Position numbers and translations under genes: made by a program. From NCBI GenBank assembly GCA_029266425.1, contig JAQSWY010000024.1, positions 50,950 through 114,949 on the forward strand: 64,000 bases of DNA, read 5' to 3'. This document shows positions 1 through 8,953 of the stretch, one piece after another. Source of the DNA: Xanthobacteraceae bacterium. GTDB lineage: Bacteria; Pseudomonadota; Alphaproteobacteria; Rhizobiales; Xanthobacteraceae. How positions within the stretch are numbered: the first letter of the stretch is position 1; each line of letters starts with the position of its first letter. The notes beneath the pieces are model-generated. The model was not told the origin of the DNA, searched no databases, and saw nothing but the letters and a program-made list of their open reading frames with translations.

Positions 1-440
1 GCCCGGGCGCTCTCGATATCGGCGTCGACGCGCGCCCTGGCGCCGGCCGCTTCTGTCGCTGACGATCTAGGATCCCGGGTGGCGAGCCCGAGATCATCCG
101 CCACGGCGATGAGGTCATCCTCCGTCAGGGTCGCGGACCGCGTCATCAGCTTCACATGCGCGTCCCAGAAGCTGTCGGCGTCGGCCGCACGCTCCGCCAG
201 TTCTGCTGCCCTGAGGGCCAGGTCGCTGCTGGCGATCGGGCGGTGACGGAACACATAGCGGACGCGTGCCCCGAAATGATCCCGGACACGACCGATCTCC
301 TCATTGGCCGCACGGCAATAGGGGCAGGCGTAGCTGCCATATTCGACGAGCGTGATTTCGGCCCCTGGCGGTCCGAGAACATGGTCAAAAGCATCGTCGA
401 CCGGTCGATCCAGTCGATTTGCGATTTCCGCCTGTATCAT
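1..440 (-). CDS. DsbA/thioredoxin-fold protein, partial (runs off left edge); possibly the N-terminal domain of an NhaA-type antiporter
   Basis: My reverse-strand reading from ATG at 440: MIQAEIANRLDRPVDDAFDHVLGPPGAEITLVEYGSYACPYCRAANEEIGRVRDHFGARVRYVFRHRPIA...; CPYC motif after VEYGS. Not in the ORF track because there is no stop in the window. Confidence 0.72.
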   Translation of the reverse strand, partial: MIQAEIANRLDRPVDDAFDHVLGPPGAEITLVEYGSYACPYCRAANEEIGRVRDHFGARVRYVFRHRPIASSDLALRAAELAERAADADSFWDAHVKLMTRSATLTEDDLIAVADDLGLATRDPRSSATEAAGARARVDADIESAR

Positions 441-508
441 CGGGCACTTCGACTTGGCTGTTGCACCGGTCCCGCTCCGCCGATCGATAGCCCGAGATAG
501 CGATGCGC

Positions 509-2152
509 TCAGCCCCGCGACGCCACGCTCGCAAGCCAATTGTGGACCGCATGGACGACCACCGAGCCTTCGCCAACGCTCGAAGCGACGCGCTTCACCG
601 AATCGGCCCGCACGTCGCCGACGGCGAAGATGCCGGGAATGCTCGTCGCATGCTGAGCGATGGCAACCCGACCGTCATGAACGTAGCCGGTTCTCACGAA
701 CCCCTTTGGGTCGAGCGCAACGCAGCCGCTCAGCCAGTCGGAGTTCGGCACGGCACCGATCATCTGGAACAGGTTCGACACGCCCCGCTCCGTCTCGCCA
801 CTCTCCCGCTGATGCCAACGCACCGCCTCCAGACAACTATTGCCGATCAGCGCAGTGATCTCGCATTGGGGATGAAGCGTGATGAGCGGCGATTCCTTGA
901 TCCGCTGCACGAGATAGTCCGACATCGTATCCGTGAGCCCATCGCCGCGCACGACGATATGGACATGACGGGCTTTGCCCGAGAGGAAGACGGCGGCCTG
1001 ACCGGCGGAGTTGCCGCCACCGACGACCACGACCTCGCTGTCCAGGCAAAGCCGCGCTTCCAGCGATGTTGCAGCATAGTGCACGCCCTGGCCCTCAAAC
1101 CTCTCGAGGTTCGGAACGTCGAGGCGCCGGTAGCGAGCGCCGGTCGCAACCACGACCGCTCGTGCCGCGACAGTATCCATGCCTTCAAGGCGGACCTTGT
1201 AGGGAAAGCCGCTGCAATCGAGACCCGTCGCCGCCCTCGCGACGACGATGCGTGCGCCGAACTTCTGGGCCTGCACCTGCGCCCGTCCCGCCAGCGCTTG
1301 GCCTGAAATCCCTGTCGGGAAGCCGAGATAGTTCTCGATGCGGGAACTGGTGCCGGCCTGTCCGCCCGGGCCGACCGCCTCGATGACGATGGTGTCCAAA
1401 CCTTCCGACGCCGCATAGACGGCCGCGGCGAGACCCGCGGGACCCGCGCCGACGATCGCGACATCATAGACATGATCGGGGGCGAGCTCTTCGGTGATGC
1501 CGAGCGCGTCGGCCAGATCACGGTTCGTCGGGTGCGCGAGCACCTGCTCGCCACTCAGGATGACAACAGGCAAGTCATCGGCGCCGAGGTGAAAGGACTC
1601 GAGTGCCTGCTGTGCGCCCGCATCGCGCCCGATGTCGAGCAATCGATGTGGATAGCCGTTGCGCGTGAGGAAGCTCTGGATTCGGAGCGCACTCGCCGAA
1701 TGCGCGCTTCCAACGATAATCGTCCCCCCCTCCGCGTGCTGTATCAATCCAACGCGTCGGAGAATGAAGGCACGCAGGATGATCTCGCCGATATCCGGCT
1801 CGGCGCTGACCATGCGCCGGAACGAGGATCTGCTTACCCGGATGGCCGCCGTCGGCCGTGCCGCGCGCGCGCAGACGAGCACGGCTCGTCCTGTGACATG
1901 GGTGAGCTCGCCTGTGAAACCGCCCGCCTCATGGGTGGTGATCAGGACATGGCCATCCCGGCCATCGCTCTCCAAAACGTCGACGGCACCGTCCAGAACA
2001 AGGAAGAAATCCACGTCGCGGTCGCCGAACTCATAGAGATAGTCGCCGCCGTCAAAACTGCTGCGCTCGCCATACTTCGCGATTCTTTCGACCATTGCGG
2101 GCGGCAATTTCGGGAAGGTCTGTCCCGGCCGATCGTAGGGATCCGTTGCCAT
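509..2152 (-). CDS. Cyclic-nucleotide-binding domain fused to thioredoxin-reductase-like FAD/NAD(P) oxidoreductase
   Basis: N-terminal cNMP-type beta-roll (GDYLYEFGDRDVDFFLVLDGAVDV), then VAIVGAGPAGLAAAVYAASEG, GPGGQAGTSSRIENYLGFP, VVVVGGGNSAGQAAVFL, GIFAVGDVR. Start chosen at MATDPYDR; the ORF is open upstream to 2314. Confidence 0.85.
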   Translation of the reverse strand: MATDPYDRPGQTFPKLPPAMVERIAKYGERSSFDGGDYLYEFGDRDVDFFLVLDGAVDVLESDGRDGHVLITTHEAGGFTGELTHVTGRAVLVCARAARPTAAIRVSRSSFRRMVSAEPDIGEIILRAFILRRVGLIQHAEGGTIIVGSAHSASALRIQSFLTRNGYPHRLLDIGRDAGAQQALESFHLGADDLPVVILSGEQVLAHPTNRDLADALGITEELAPDHVYDVAIVGAGPAGLAAAVYAASEGLDTIVIEAVGPGGQAGTSSRIENYLGFPTGISGQALAGRAQVQAQKFGARIVVARAATGLDCSGFPYKVRLEGMDTVAARAVVVATGARYRRLDVPNLERFEGQGVHYAATSLEARLCLDSEVVVVGGGNSAGQAAVFLSGKARHVHIVVRGDGLTDTMSDYLVQRIKESPLITLHPQCEITALIGNSCLEAVRWHQRESGETERGVSNLFQMIGAVPNSDWLSGCVALDPKGFVRTGYVHDGRVAIAQHATSIPGIFAVGDVRADSVKRVASSVGEGSVVVHAVHNWLASVASRG

Positions 2153-2300
2153 CCCGCCGTCGCCCGTGAAGCCGCGCTGAATCGGTCGGGTCGCATTCAT
2201 CGTCGATATCGCTTCATTGTCAGAGGTCGAGACATTGACGCTACCATGCGAAGATCGATTGGAAATGCCAGCTTCGGGGTTTCCTGTGCCGTCATGGCGC

Positions 2301-3530
2301 TCATGCCGTTGCAAGTTGAGACGATCTCGGCAAGGTGAGCACGAAGATGAGGAGGCCGAGAAACGTCAGGGCAAAGCCTGCCCATGCGGCGGAGAGCAAT
2401 CCGTAGCCCGCGGCAATCGTCATCCCACCGGCCCAGGCACCGATCGCATTGGCAACATTGAGCGAGGCAAGATTCATCGCTCCCATGAGCGTGGGTGCCT
2501 CCGGAGCAGAGCGCGTGAGGCGCACCTGGATCGTAGGGATGGCGACCATCATCGTCATGCCGACACAAAACAGCATCGGCATAAGGATCCACACATTGCT
2601 TCCGCCGACGGCGAGGAGCGCCAGCACGACCAAGGCACCGCCGAAGCCGAAAACCAGTCCGCGCGCCGGATACGCGTCCGCTAGTTTCCCGCCGATCAGG
2701 TTGCCTGCCGTCATGCCGAGGCCGAACAGGGCGAGCGCGATCGGTGTCCACGTCTGGCCCAGCATCGCCACGTCGGTGACGAACGGGCCGACAAACGTGT
2801 AAACGGCAAAAATGCTTGCTACACCGAGCGCGGCAACGAGCATCGTGGCCCAGACGGCCGGTTTTCGCAGCGAGCCGAGTTCCTGCACTACCGGCCCGCC
2901 ATGCAGCGATTCCGTGCGAGGCACCCAGTTCCATAAGGCAAGGAAAGCCAGGACCGCGAGAGCGGCCACCGCAAGGTACGTGTTGCGCCAACCCAAATTC
3001 TGGCCAAGAAAGGTCGCCAGCGGCGAACCGAAGATGGTCGCGACGGTCAATCCAGTCATGACGAGCGCGAATGCCTTCCCGCCATGACCGGGACCGACGA
3101 TGTATGAGGCCACCACCGCGCCGGCGCCGAAATAGGCTCCCTGGGGCATGCCGCTGATGAAGCGGGCCAGTGCGAACATGCCGAGATCCGTCGCTATCGC
3201 CGACAGGACGTTGCCGACGATGAAGAGGCCCATCAGGCACAACAACAGCGTTCGGCGATTGAGCTGCGCCGCCACCAGAGTGACGAGAGGAGCGCCGACG
3301 ACGACGCCGATGGCGTAGGCGGTGATCGCGTTCGTGGCCGTCGGGATGTCGATGCCGAGGTTCGCCGAGAAAAGCTGGATGATGCCCATGCTCGCGAACT
3401 CGGACGTCCCGATGCAGAAGCTCCCGAGCGTCAGAGCGAATAGCGTCAAGCCCCGTCTGCTCTGTTCCAAAGCTTTCGTGCAATGCACCTTTACGGCAGC
3501 GCACTGAGCGCTATAGGCGTTTTCCAGCAT
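2301..3530 (-). CDS. MFS transporter, DHA1/AraJ-like efflux family
   Basis: 12-TM-like hydrophobic profile; GTSEFASMGIIQLF and RFISGMPQGAYFGAGAVVASYIV typical of AraJ-type MFS. Confidence 0.87.
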   Translation of the reverse strand: MLENAYSAQCAAVKVHCTKALEQSRRGLTLFALTLGSFCIGTSEFASMGIIQLFSANLGIDIPTATNAITAYAIGVVVGAPLVTLVAAQLNRRTLLLCLMGLFIVGNVLSAIATDLGMFALARFISGMPQGAYFGAGAVVASYIVGPGHGGKAFALVMTGLTVATIFGSPLATFLGQNLGWRNTYLAVAALAVLAFLALWNWVPRTESLHGGPVVQELGSLRKPAVWATMLVAALGVASIFAVYTFVGPFVTDVAMLGQTWTPIALALFGLGMTAGNLIGGKLADAYPARGLVFGFGGALVVLALLAVGGSNVWILMPMLFCVGMTMMVAIPTIQVRLTRSAPEAPTLMGAMNLASLNVANAIGAWAGGMTIAAGYGLLSAAWAGFALTFLGLLIFVLTLPRSSQLATA

Positions 3531-3642
3531 TCCTTGCGCCTTCTTTTCATGCGGTTCGCCGGCGTAGAAGGTCGTGCTGTCGGGATCGGCACGCAGCGAG
3601 TCGCAGCGTGATTGACCTTAGCGCGCCGAGCGCCGCACACCC

Positions 3643-3722
3643 GTTAAGCTTGGTGAAAAGAGGTAAAGCGCCTCTCTCGTGATCGACCTCTCTGCTGGTC
3701 GAGAACAGCCCACCAAGCTAAC
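3643..3722. other. Candidate structured element resembling a three-way junction in the divergent intergenic region
   Basis: Outer stem GTTAAGCTTGGTG(3643-3655)/CACCAAGCTAAC(3711-3722) with one bulged A; nested hairpins AGAGG-taaagcg-CCTCT (3659-3675) and TCGACC-tctctgct-GGTCGA (3683-3702). Confidence 0.45.
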
Positions 3723-3833
3723 CCGCCCTTTTCAGCATTTGACCAAATTTAACTCGTGGCCATGCGCCCCGAATACTAACGTCCCGCTGCGATCCAGATC
3801 CCGTCAGGCAGCGTTCAGAGAGGCGACCTCCAG

Positions 3834-4313
3834 ATGGCTTATTCGCTCAATGTGAACGGCAGGAGCCATTCGGTCGACGTGGATGGCGATACGCCGCTGT
3901 TGTGGGTGCTGCGCGATGTCCTCGGCCTTACGGGCACCAAGTTCGGCTGCGGCGTCGCGCAATGTGGCGCATGCACGGTCCACCTCGAGGGATTGGCGGT
4001 ACGGTCCTGCGTGACCACTGTCGAAAGTGCCGGTTCCGCGCCGATCATGACGATCGAAGCCGTTGGAGCGACACCGGTCGGAAATCTCGTCCAGCGCGCT
4101 TGGCTGGATCAGGAAGTGGTGCAGTGCGGCTACTGCCAATCCGGGCAGATCATGTCCGCGACGGCGCTGCTGAACGAGCATCCGGCTCCGACCGACGATG
4201 ACATTGACGCGGTCATGTCCGGCAATATCTGCCGATGCGGCACTTATCCGCGTATCCGCGCGGCGATCAAGCAGGTCGCGGCCGGCACCCGGACCTTCGG
4301 TAATGGAGGCTGA
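3834..4313 (+). CDS. (2Fe-2S)-binding subunit of aldehyde/isoquinoline oxidoreductase-type molybdenum hydroxylase (IorA-like)
   Basis: [16 protein letters not shown] and [12 protein letters not shown]...[12 protein letters not shown] double 2Fe-2S motifs. Confidence 0.93.
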   Translation: MAYSLNVNGRSHSVDVDGDTPLLWVLRDVLGLTGTKFGCGVAQCGACTVHLEGLAVRSCVTTVESAGSAPIMTIEAVGATPVGNLVQRAWLDQEVVQCGYCQSGQIMSATALLNEHPAPTDDDIDAVMSGNICRCGTYPRIRAAIKQVAAGTRTFGNGG

Positions 4314-4314
4314 A

Positions 4315-6471
4315 ATGGGCATCCTCACCAAGGTCGAGGCCTCGCAGCTCTCCCGCCGCGGCTTCGTGATGTCGGCACTCTTTGCCGGCGGAAGCCTCAT
4401 CATCGCGCCACGGCTGATCGGCTCGGCACGGGCCGCCGGCGCGGCGGCACTCAACCCGTTCATCCGCATCCCTTCGAGCGGGAAGGTCGAACTGATTATC
4501 GCATCGGTGGAGATGGGCCAGGGTGTCTATATGGGCCTCGCGACGCTGCTCGCCGAAGAACTGGAGGTGAGGCTCGATCAGATCGTCGCCGTTCCGGCGC
4601 CTGCCGATCCCGTGCGCTACTCCCACCCGGCGCTCGGCGACCAGATCACTGGCGGCTCGGTGACCATTCGCGGCTTCTGGGAGCCGATGCGGCGTGCTGG
4701 CGCCACGGCGCGTACCATGCTGATCGCTGCCGCCGCCGATGAATGGGGCGTTGCGCCCGCAAGCTGCCGGGCCGAGGCGGGCGATGTCATTCATGAGCCT
4801 AGTGGACGTCGCCTTGCCTATGGCGCGCTGGCCGAGAAAGCGGCCGGCCTTCGCGTGCCGCAAGACGTCCCGTTGAAGCCGGCGAGTGCGTTCAAGCTCA
4901 TCGGCAAGTCGACCCGGCGTATCGACACGCCGGCGAAAGTGGATGGCACCGCCAAGTTCGGTCTCGACGCGCGTCCGCCGGGAGTGAAGTTCGCCGCCAT
5001 CAGCATCTGCCCGACCTTCGGCGGCACGCTCCAGGCCGTAGACGACAGGGAAGCGCTGAAGGTCAAGGGAGTGCGCCAGGTCGTCAGGCTGAGCGACGCG
5101 GTGGCGGTGGTTGCCGACCATACCGGGGCCGCCCGCAAGGGGCTGGCGGCGCTGAACATCTCCTGGGATCGCGGCGCCAATGGCACGCTCAACACCGCGG
5201 AACTGGAACGCCGCGCCGAGGCCGCCATGGCGGGCGACGCAGTCGTGGCGCAAAACGAGGGCGATGTCGCCGCGGCGGAGGCTGTGCAGGGCGCCGGGAT
5301 CGAGGCTGTCTACCGCCTGCCGATCCTCCCGCACACGACGATGGAGCCGATGAATTGCACGGTCCATGTACGCCGCGACGCCTGCGATGTCTGGGTCGGA
5401 ACGCAGGTTGCAGGCCGCGCCCGCCAGACCGCGGCCGAGATGACAGGACTGCCGCTCGAAAAGGTCACCATCCACAATCAGCTACTGGGCGGAGGCTTCG
5501 GCCGCCGGCTCGACCATGATGTCGTGACCATGGCGGTGCGCGTGGCGCAGCAGGTCGAGGGACCGGTTCAAGTCGTATGGAGCCGCGAGGAGGACGTCCG
5601 GCACGATTCCTACCGCTATCTCAATCTCAGCCAGATCCGCATTCGGCTGGGGCCGGACGGCATGCCGGTGTCGTGGCGGCACCGCGTGGTCGGTCCGGCA
5701 ATCATGGCCCGCTTCCTCCCGATCTTTTTCAAGGATGGTATCGACCTCGACATCATCGATGCTGCCGAGAGCCCCTATGCCATCGCCAACAAGCGGGTGG
5801 AGTTCGTGCGTCATGAGGCGCCGGCGGGCATGCTGACCGGCAACTGGCGCGGCGTCGGCCCGACGCGCAATGCGCCGGCCGTCGAGGGTGGGATCGACGA
5901 GGCGGCCCACTTCGCCGGAATCGATCCGGTGGAATATCGCCGCAGGCTCCTCTCTAGCAATCCACGCCTCAGGACCGTGCTCGACCTCGCCGCCCAGCGG
6001 GCCGGGTGGGACAGCGCTCTCGGGCCGGAGCGCGGCCGCGGCGTCGCGCTGTTGTCCGCCTTCGGTAGCTTCGCGGCGATGGTCGTGCAGGTCCATGTCG
6101 ACCCGGGAGGCGCATTGAAGGTGGAGCGCATCGTCTGCGCTGTCGATTGTGGGCAGCTGGTCAATCCTGACGTGCTGCGCCAGCAGGTCGAGAGCGGGAT
6201 TGTCTATGGCCTTAGCGCGGCTCTCTATGGGCGCCTCACCATCGAGAAGGGCGCGATCGTCGAAAGCAATTTCGACGACCAGCCGGTGTTGCGCATGAAC
6301 GAATGCCCGCCGATAGAGGTCCATGTCGTCGAGAGTGCGGAAGCGCCGGGCGGCATCGGCGAACTCGGAACGCCCGGCGTCGCACCGGCGCTGATGAACG
6401 CAATCTTCGCGGCGACCGGCAGGCGCCTGCGCACCCTGCCGATCCGTGATGCTCTGTTGCGCGGGAGCTGA
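4315..6471 (+). CDS. Molybdopterin-binding subunit, isoquinoline 1-oxidoreductase beta-like, Tat-exported
   Basis: SRRGFVMSALFAGGSLIIAPRL Tat signal; GQGVYMGLATLLAEEL, LLGGGFGRRLDHD, GNWRGVGPTRNAPAVEGGIDE, GIGELGTPGVAPALMNAI. Preferred start at 4315, just after the stop of the preceding subunit. Confidence 0.92.
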   Translation: MGILTKVEASQLSRRGFVMSALFAGGSLIIAPRLIGSARAAGAAALNPFIRIPSSGKVELIIASVEMGQGVYMGLATLLAEELEVRLDQIVAVPAPADPVRYSHPALGDQITGGSVTIRGFWEPMRRAGATARTMLIAAAADEWGVAPASCRAEAGDVIHEPSGRRLAYGALAEKAAGLRVPQDVPLKPASAFKLIGKSTRRIDTPAKVDGTAKFGLDARPPGVKFAAISICPTFGGTLQAVDDREALKVKGVRQVVRLSDAVAVVADHTGAARKGLAALNISWDRGANGTLNTAELERRAEAAMAGDAVVAQNEGDVAAAEAVQGAGIEAVYRLPILPHTTMEPMNCTVHVRRDACDVWVGTQVAGRARQTAAEMTGLPLEKVTIHNQLLGGGFGRRLDHDVVTMAVRVAQQVEGPVQVVWSREEDVRHDSYRYLNLSQIRIRLGPDGMPVSWRHRVVGPAIMARFLPIFFKDGIDLDIIDAAESPYAIANKRVEFVRHEAPAGMLTGNWRGVGPTRNAPAVEGGIDEAAHFAGIDPVEYRRRLLSSNPRLRTVLDLAAQRAGWDSALGPERGRGVALLSAFGSFAAMVVQVHVDPGGALKVERIVCAVDCGQLVNPDVLRQQVESGIVYGLSAALYGRLTIEKGAIVESNFDDQPVLRMNECPPIEVHVVESAEAPGGIGELGTPGVAPALMNAIFAATGRRLRTLPIRDALLRGS

Positions 6472-6473
6472 CG

Positions 6474-7139
6474 ATGATCATGCGACAACTGCGTGAGATC
6501 TGGCCCATGGCCCTCGCAGCAATGGCCGCGGGAACGGCCATCGCCGCCGTGATCGCCATCGAAGCCGGCGTGGCCGACAACCCGAGCGGGCGACCTGTTC
6601 GAGGCGCCACGTTGAAGGGAGTCGCGGAGTTCCAGGCGATCACCGATGCCGGGATGCGTTCGCGCGCTCTCTTCACCGAAGCGGCCAAGGTCATCACCGA
6701 TCCGCGCTGCATCAATTGCCACCCGGCATCGCGCAGCCCGACGCAGGGCGACGCCATGCATCCGCATATGCCGCCGATCCAGGCAGGCAAGAGCGGCACG
6801 GGCATTGCGGGTCTCAATTGTCATTCGTGCCACCGCTTCACCAACACTACCCTCCCGGGTAGCCGCGTTGGCTCGGTTCCGGGTGCCGAACACTGGCTGC
6901 TCGCCCCGGCAAGCATGGCCTGGCAGGGCCTCACCCTTGGCGAGATTTGCAAGCAGCTCAAGGACCCTGCCCGCAATGGCGGACGTTCCCTTGCCGATAT
7001 TCACCGGCACATGAGCACGGATCACCTGGTCAGTTGGGCGTGGCATCCAGGCGAAGGCCGCCGCCCGGCTCCGGGATCCCAGGAGGAGTTCGGTGCGCTG
7101 ATCGAGGCATGGATCACGACCGGCGCCGAATGTCCTTGA
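6474..7139 (+). CDS. Membrane-anchored/exported c-type cytochrome associated with the molybdo-hydroxylase
   Basis: N-terminal hydrophobic segment; CINCH and CHSCH haem motifs; starts 2 nt after the catalytic subunit stop. Confidence 0.82.
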   Translation: MIMRQLREIWPMALAAMAAGTAIAAVIAIEAGVADNPSGRPVRGATLKGVAEFQAITDAGMRSRALFTEAAKVITDPRCINCHPASRSPTQGDAMHPHMPPIQAGKSGTGIAGLNCHSCHRFTNTTLPGSRVGSVPGAEHWLLAPASMAWQGLTLGEICKQLKDPARNGGRSLADIHRHMSTDHLVSWAWHPGEGRRPAPGSQEEFGALIEAWITTGAECP

Positions 7140-7880
7140 TGACACATGTTCGGGCGACGGTCGGCGGAAAACTCGCGGGCACCCAGGGGCCGCTAGTTCC
7201 AAGCCAATGTTGCCGTAAACGTCAGTTGCCGCTCGCGGGGCTTACCTTGGGCCGTCGCTTAGCGTCTTCGATCGAGGACAGGGCTACGAAGCCGACCCGT
7301 CTCCGAGATATGCCTTGACCGAGCGCACAATCGGGTTCGCTCTAGCTCTCCATTTCTGCGATGTCGCCAAAAAAAAGATTACGCCAATTTCGCGCCGACA
7401 AATGCGATGTTGGGGCACCGGTTCGGAGTCAGAGGTGGTGAACTTTGATGCACCCCCTCCCGGGAAAAAAGCATACTGTACTTGGAGGGTGGCTCCCTTA
7501 ACTTATTGATCGGCCGTACGTTTCCACAATCCGGAACGACCTCACTGACGGAAATTCAACCGGCGCAGGAAAAAAACTCGGCACGGCGGAGACGCGGGTC
7601 GGAAGGGGCAAGTTCCTCCAGACTTTTGTACCCCCCGAGCCGCCGCCACCTCCGGTCCAAAAGTGGTCGCCTGACCGGCTCCCAGTCGCGGTAGTCAGCA
7701 TCGACGCGAGACTTTTCCTATCAGCGGGGATCATCTCCCGGGTCGCCACCTTTCCCGATAGCCGCGTAATCTTCTTCCGTACTCGTTTCGTAACGAGCCA
7801 CATCTGATGCCTGAACATCTCGGCTCCAAGCTTTGGCGGCCGGCAAGACCAGACCGGCGCCGACGCCGTGTTGGAAGGTA

Positions 7881-8621
7881 TCAATCAACGCCCTGTGACA
7901 CCCCCCGACGCTTCCTCACCTCGTCTCGAAAGATGGGATGAACTGAGTACACCTCTTTTCCGAAGGACTTTCTTTCTTCTCTGCTCTTCGTGGAGCTCAC
8001 CATTTTGAGCGTTTTGGACCCTATTGGCCGATGAGCGGAGGGGCCGCGCTTGAGCCAGGTAAGCCACTCCGAGGACAAGATGCTCACGATGTTCGTCAGG
8101 CTGCGCCGGCCGCGCTGCGGTCGTGACTTGATGGAGATAAGCCCCCGCCGCCGCGCTTCATGCAGCGTGGTTTGCACCGTGGTGCGGCACACACCAGCTA
8201 GCGCGGCAAGTCGATCAAGCGCGAGGTCGCACTGGCCGTGGTGCTTCACCTCGCCCGACAAGATAGCGAGAACCGCCCGTTGCCCTTCGGTGAACAGCAT
8301 GGGCAGTGCAGGAGGCATGTTGCCGCCGCCGCCCAGCATCCTCCGCCGGTCCCGCGACGCCTTGCGATCGGGCCAGCGCGGACGCTGCCGCGGCTTGAAC
8401 ATGCTCAAGATCCGCGGACGCATTCCCTTGGCGGGGCCGAGAATGGGGCGCCGCAGCGCAATCGCCGCGTCCAGTGCCTCGGATTCGGCCTCCGAGATCT
8501 GACCCGCATCGAAGCTCTGCCAGAGGTCCTTGGTGAGGGCAGTGATCTCGTCGGCGGTCATAACCGACATCAGCCTAAAGCGGATCGCTTCGGCCGTGGG
8601 CGACATGGCAAAGGCGCTCAT
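7881..8621 (-). CDS. Helix-turn-helix/winged-helix protein, possibly of mobile-element origin
   Basis: TEGQRAVLAILSGEVKHHGQCDLALDRLAALAGVCRTTVQTTLHEARRRGLISIKSR resembles a wHTH. Confidence 0.6.
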   Translation of the reverse strand: MSAFAMSPTAEAIRFRLMSVMTADEITALTKDLWQSFDAGQISEAESEALDAAIALRRPILGPAKGMRPRILSMFKPRQRPRWPDRKASRDRRRMLGGGGNMPPALPMLFTEGQRAVLAILSGEVKHHGQCDLALDRLAALAGVCRTTVQTTLHEARRRGLISIKSRPQRGRRSLTNIVSILSSEWLTWLKRGPSAHRPIGSKTLKMVSSTKSREERKSFGKEVYSVHPIFRDEVRKRRGVSQGVD

Positions 8622-8953
8622 GACACGCCTCCCGCGATAGCCAGAGAGACGCACGTCGCCGCGGCTTTCGCACTCTTGAAGTGGCCTATCAGCGCTCCCG
8701 CAAGGTCGAACGCATCGTAGCCACCATCCTCACATTTGAAGATCGATCCGAGACGCGTCCGCCCGTCATAGACGGCGCTCCCGTAGCTAAGAAAAACCGT
8801 TCCGACTGGGGAAAATTTGCCAATCTGATCAATATCCGGCCAGTGCCAGCCGTTGTCGGAAAGCTTTTTGGAAGGGCTCGTTTCCTTGGCGCTTCCTAAA
8901 CCGCAGGTCAGGGGTTCGAATCCCTTCCGGGACGCCAGTTCAACACGTTGCAA
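8618..8953 (-). CDS. Hypothetical ORF whose N-terminus is the antisense translation of a tRNA 3' end; start doubtful
   Basis: N-terminus ASRKGFEPLTCGLG is the typical spurious peptide from antisense tRNA 3' ends; the C-terminal part (DNGWHWPDIDQIGKF...GSIFKCEDGGYDAF) could be real. Confidence 0.3.
   Translation of the reverse strand: MQRVELASRKGFEPLTCGLGSAKETSPSKKLSDNGWHWPDIDQIGKFSPVGTVFLSYGSAVYDGRTRLGSIFKCEDGGYDAFDLAGALIGHFKSAKAAATCVSLAIAGGVS
8893..8937 (+). mobile_element. Orphan 3' fragment of tRNA-Arg(CCT) from anticodon loop to CCA; attR-like integration scar
   Basis: TTCCTAAACCGCAGGTCAGGGGTTCGAATCCCTTCCGGGACGCCA: anticodon loop, T-arm GGTTCGAATCC and encoded CCA, but the upstream sequence lacks the matching 5' half (expected acceptor GTCCCGG and anticodon-stem GCGGT). 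Confidence 0.75.

Noticed and set aside
4267-5475. 402-aa - strand ORF and similar antisense ORFs over iorB
   Set aside because: Shadow frames of a clearly coding gene.
8893-8937. Intact tRNA gene
   Set aside because: The 5' half cannot be found immediately upstream; only the 3' part from the anticodon loop is present.
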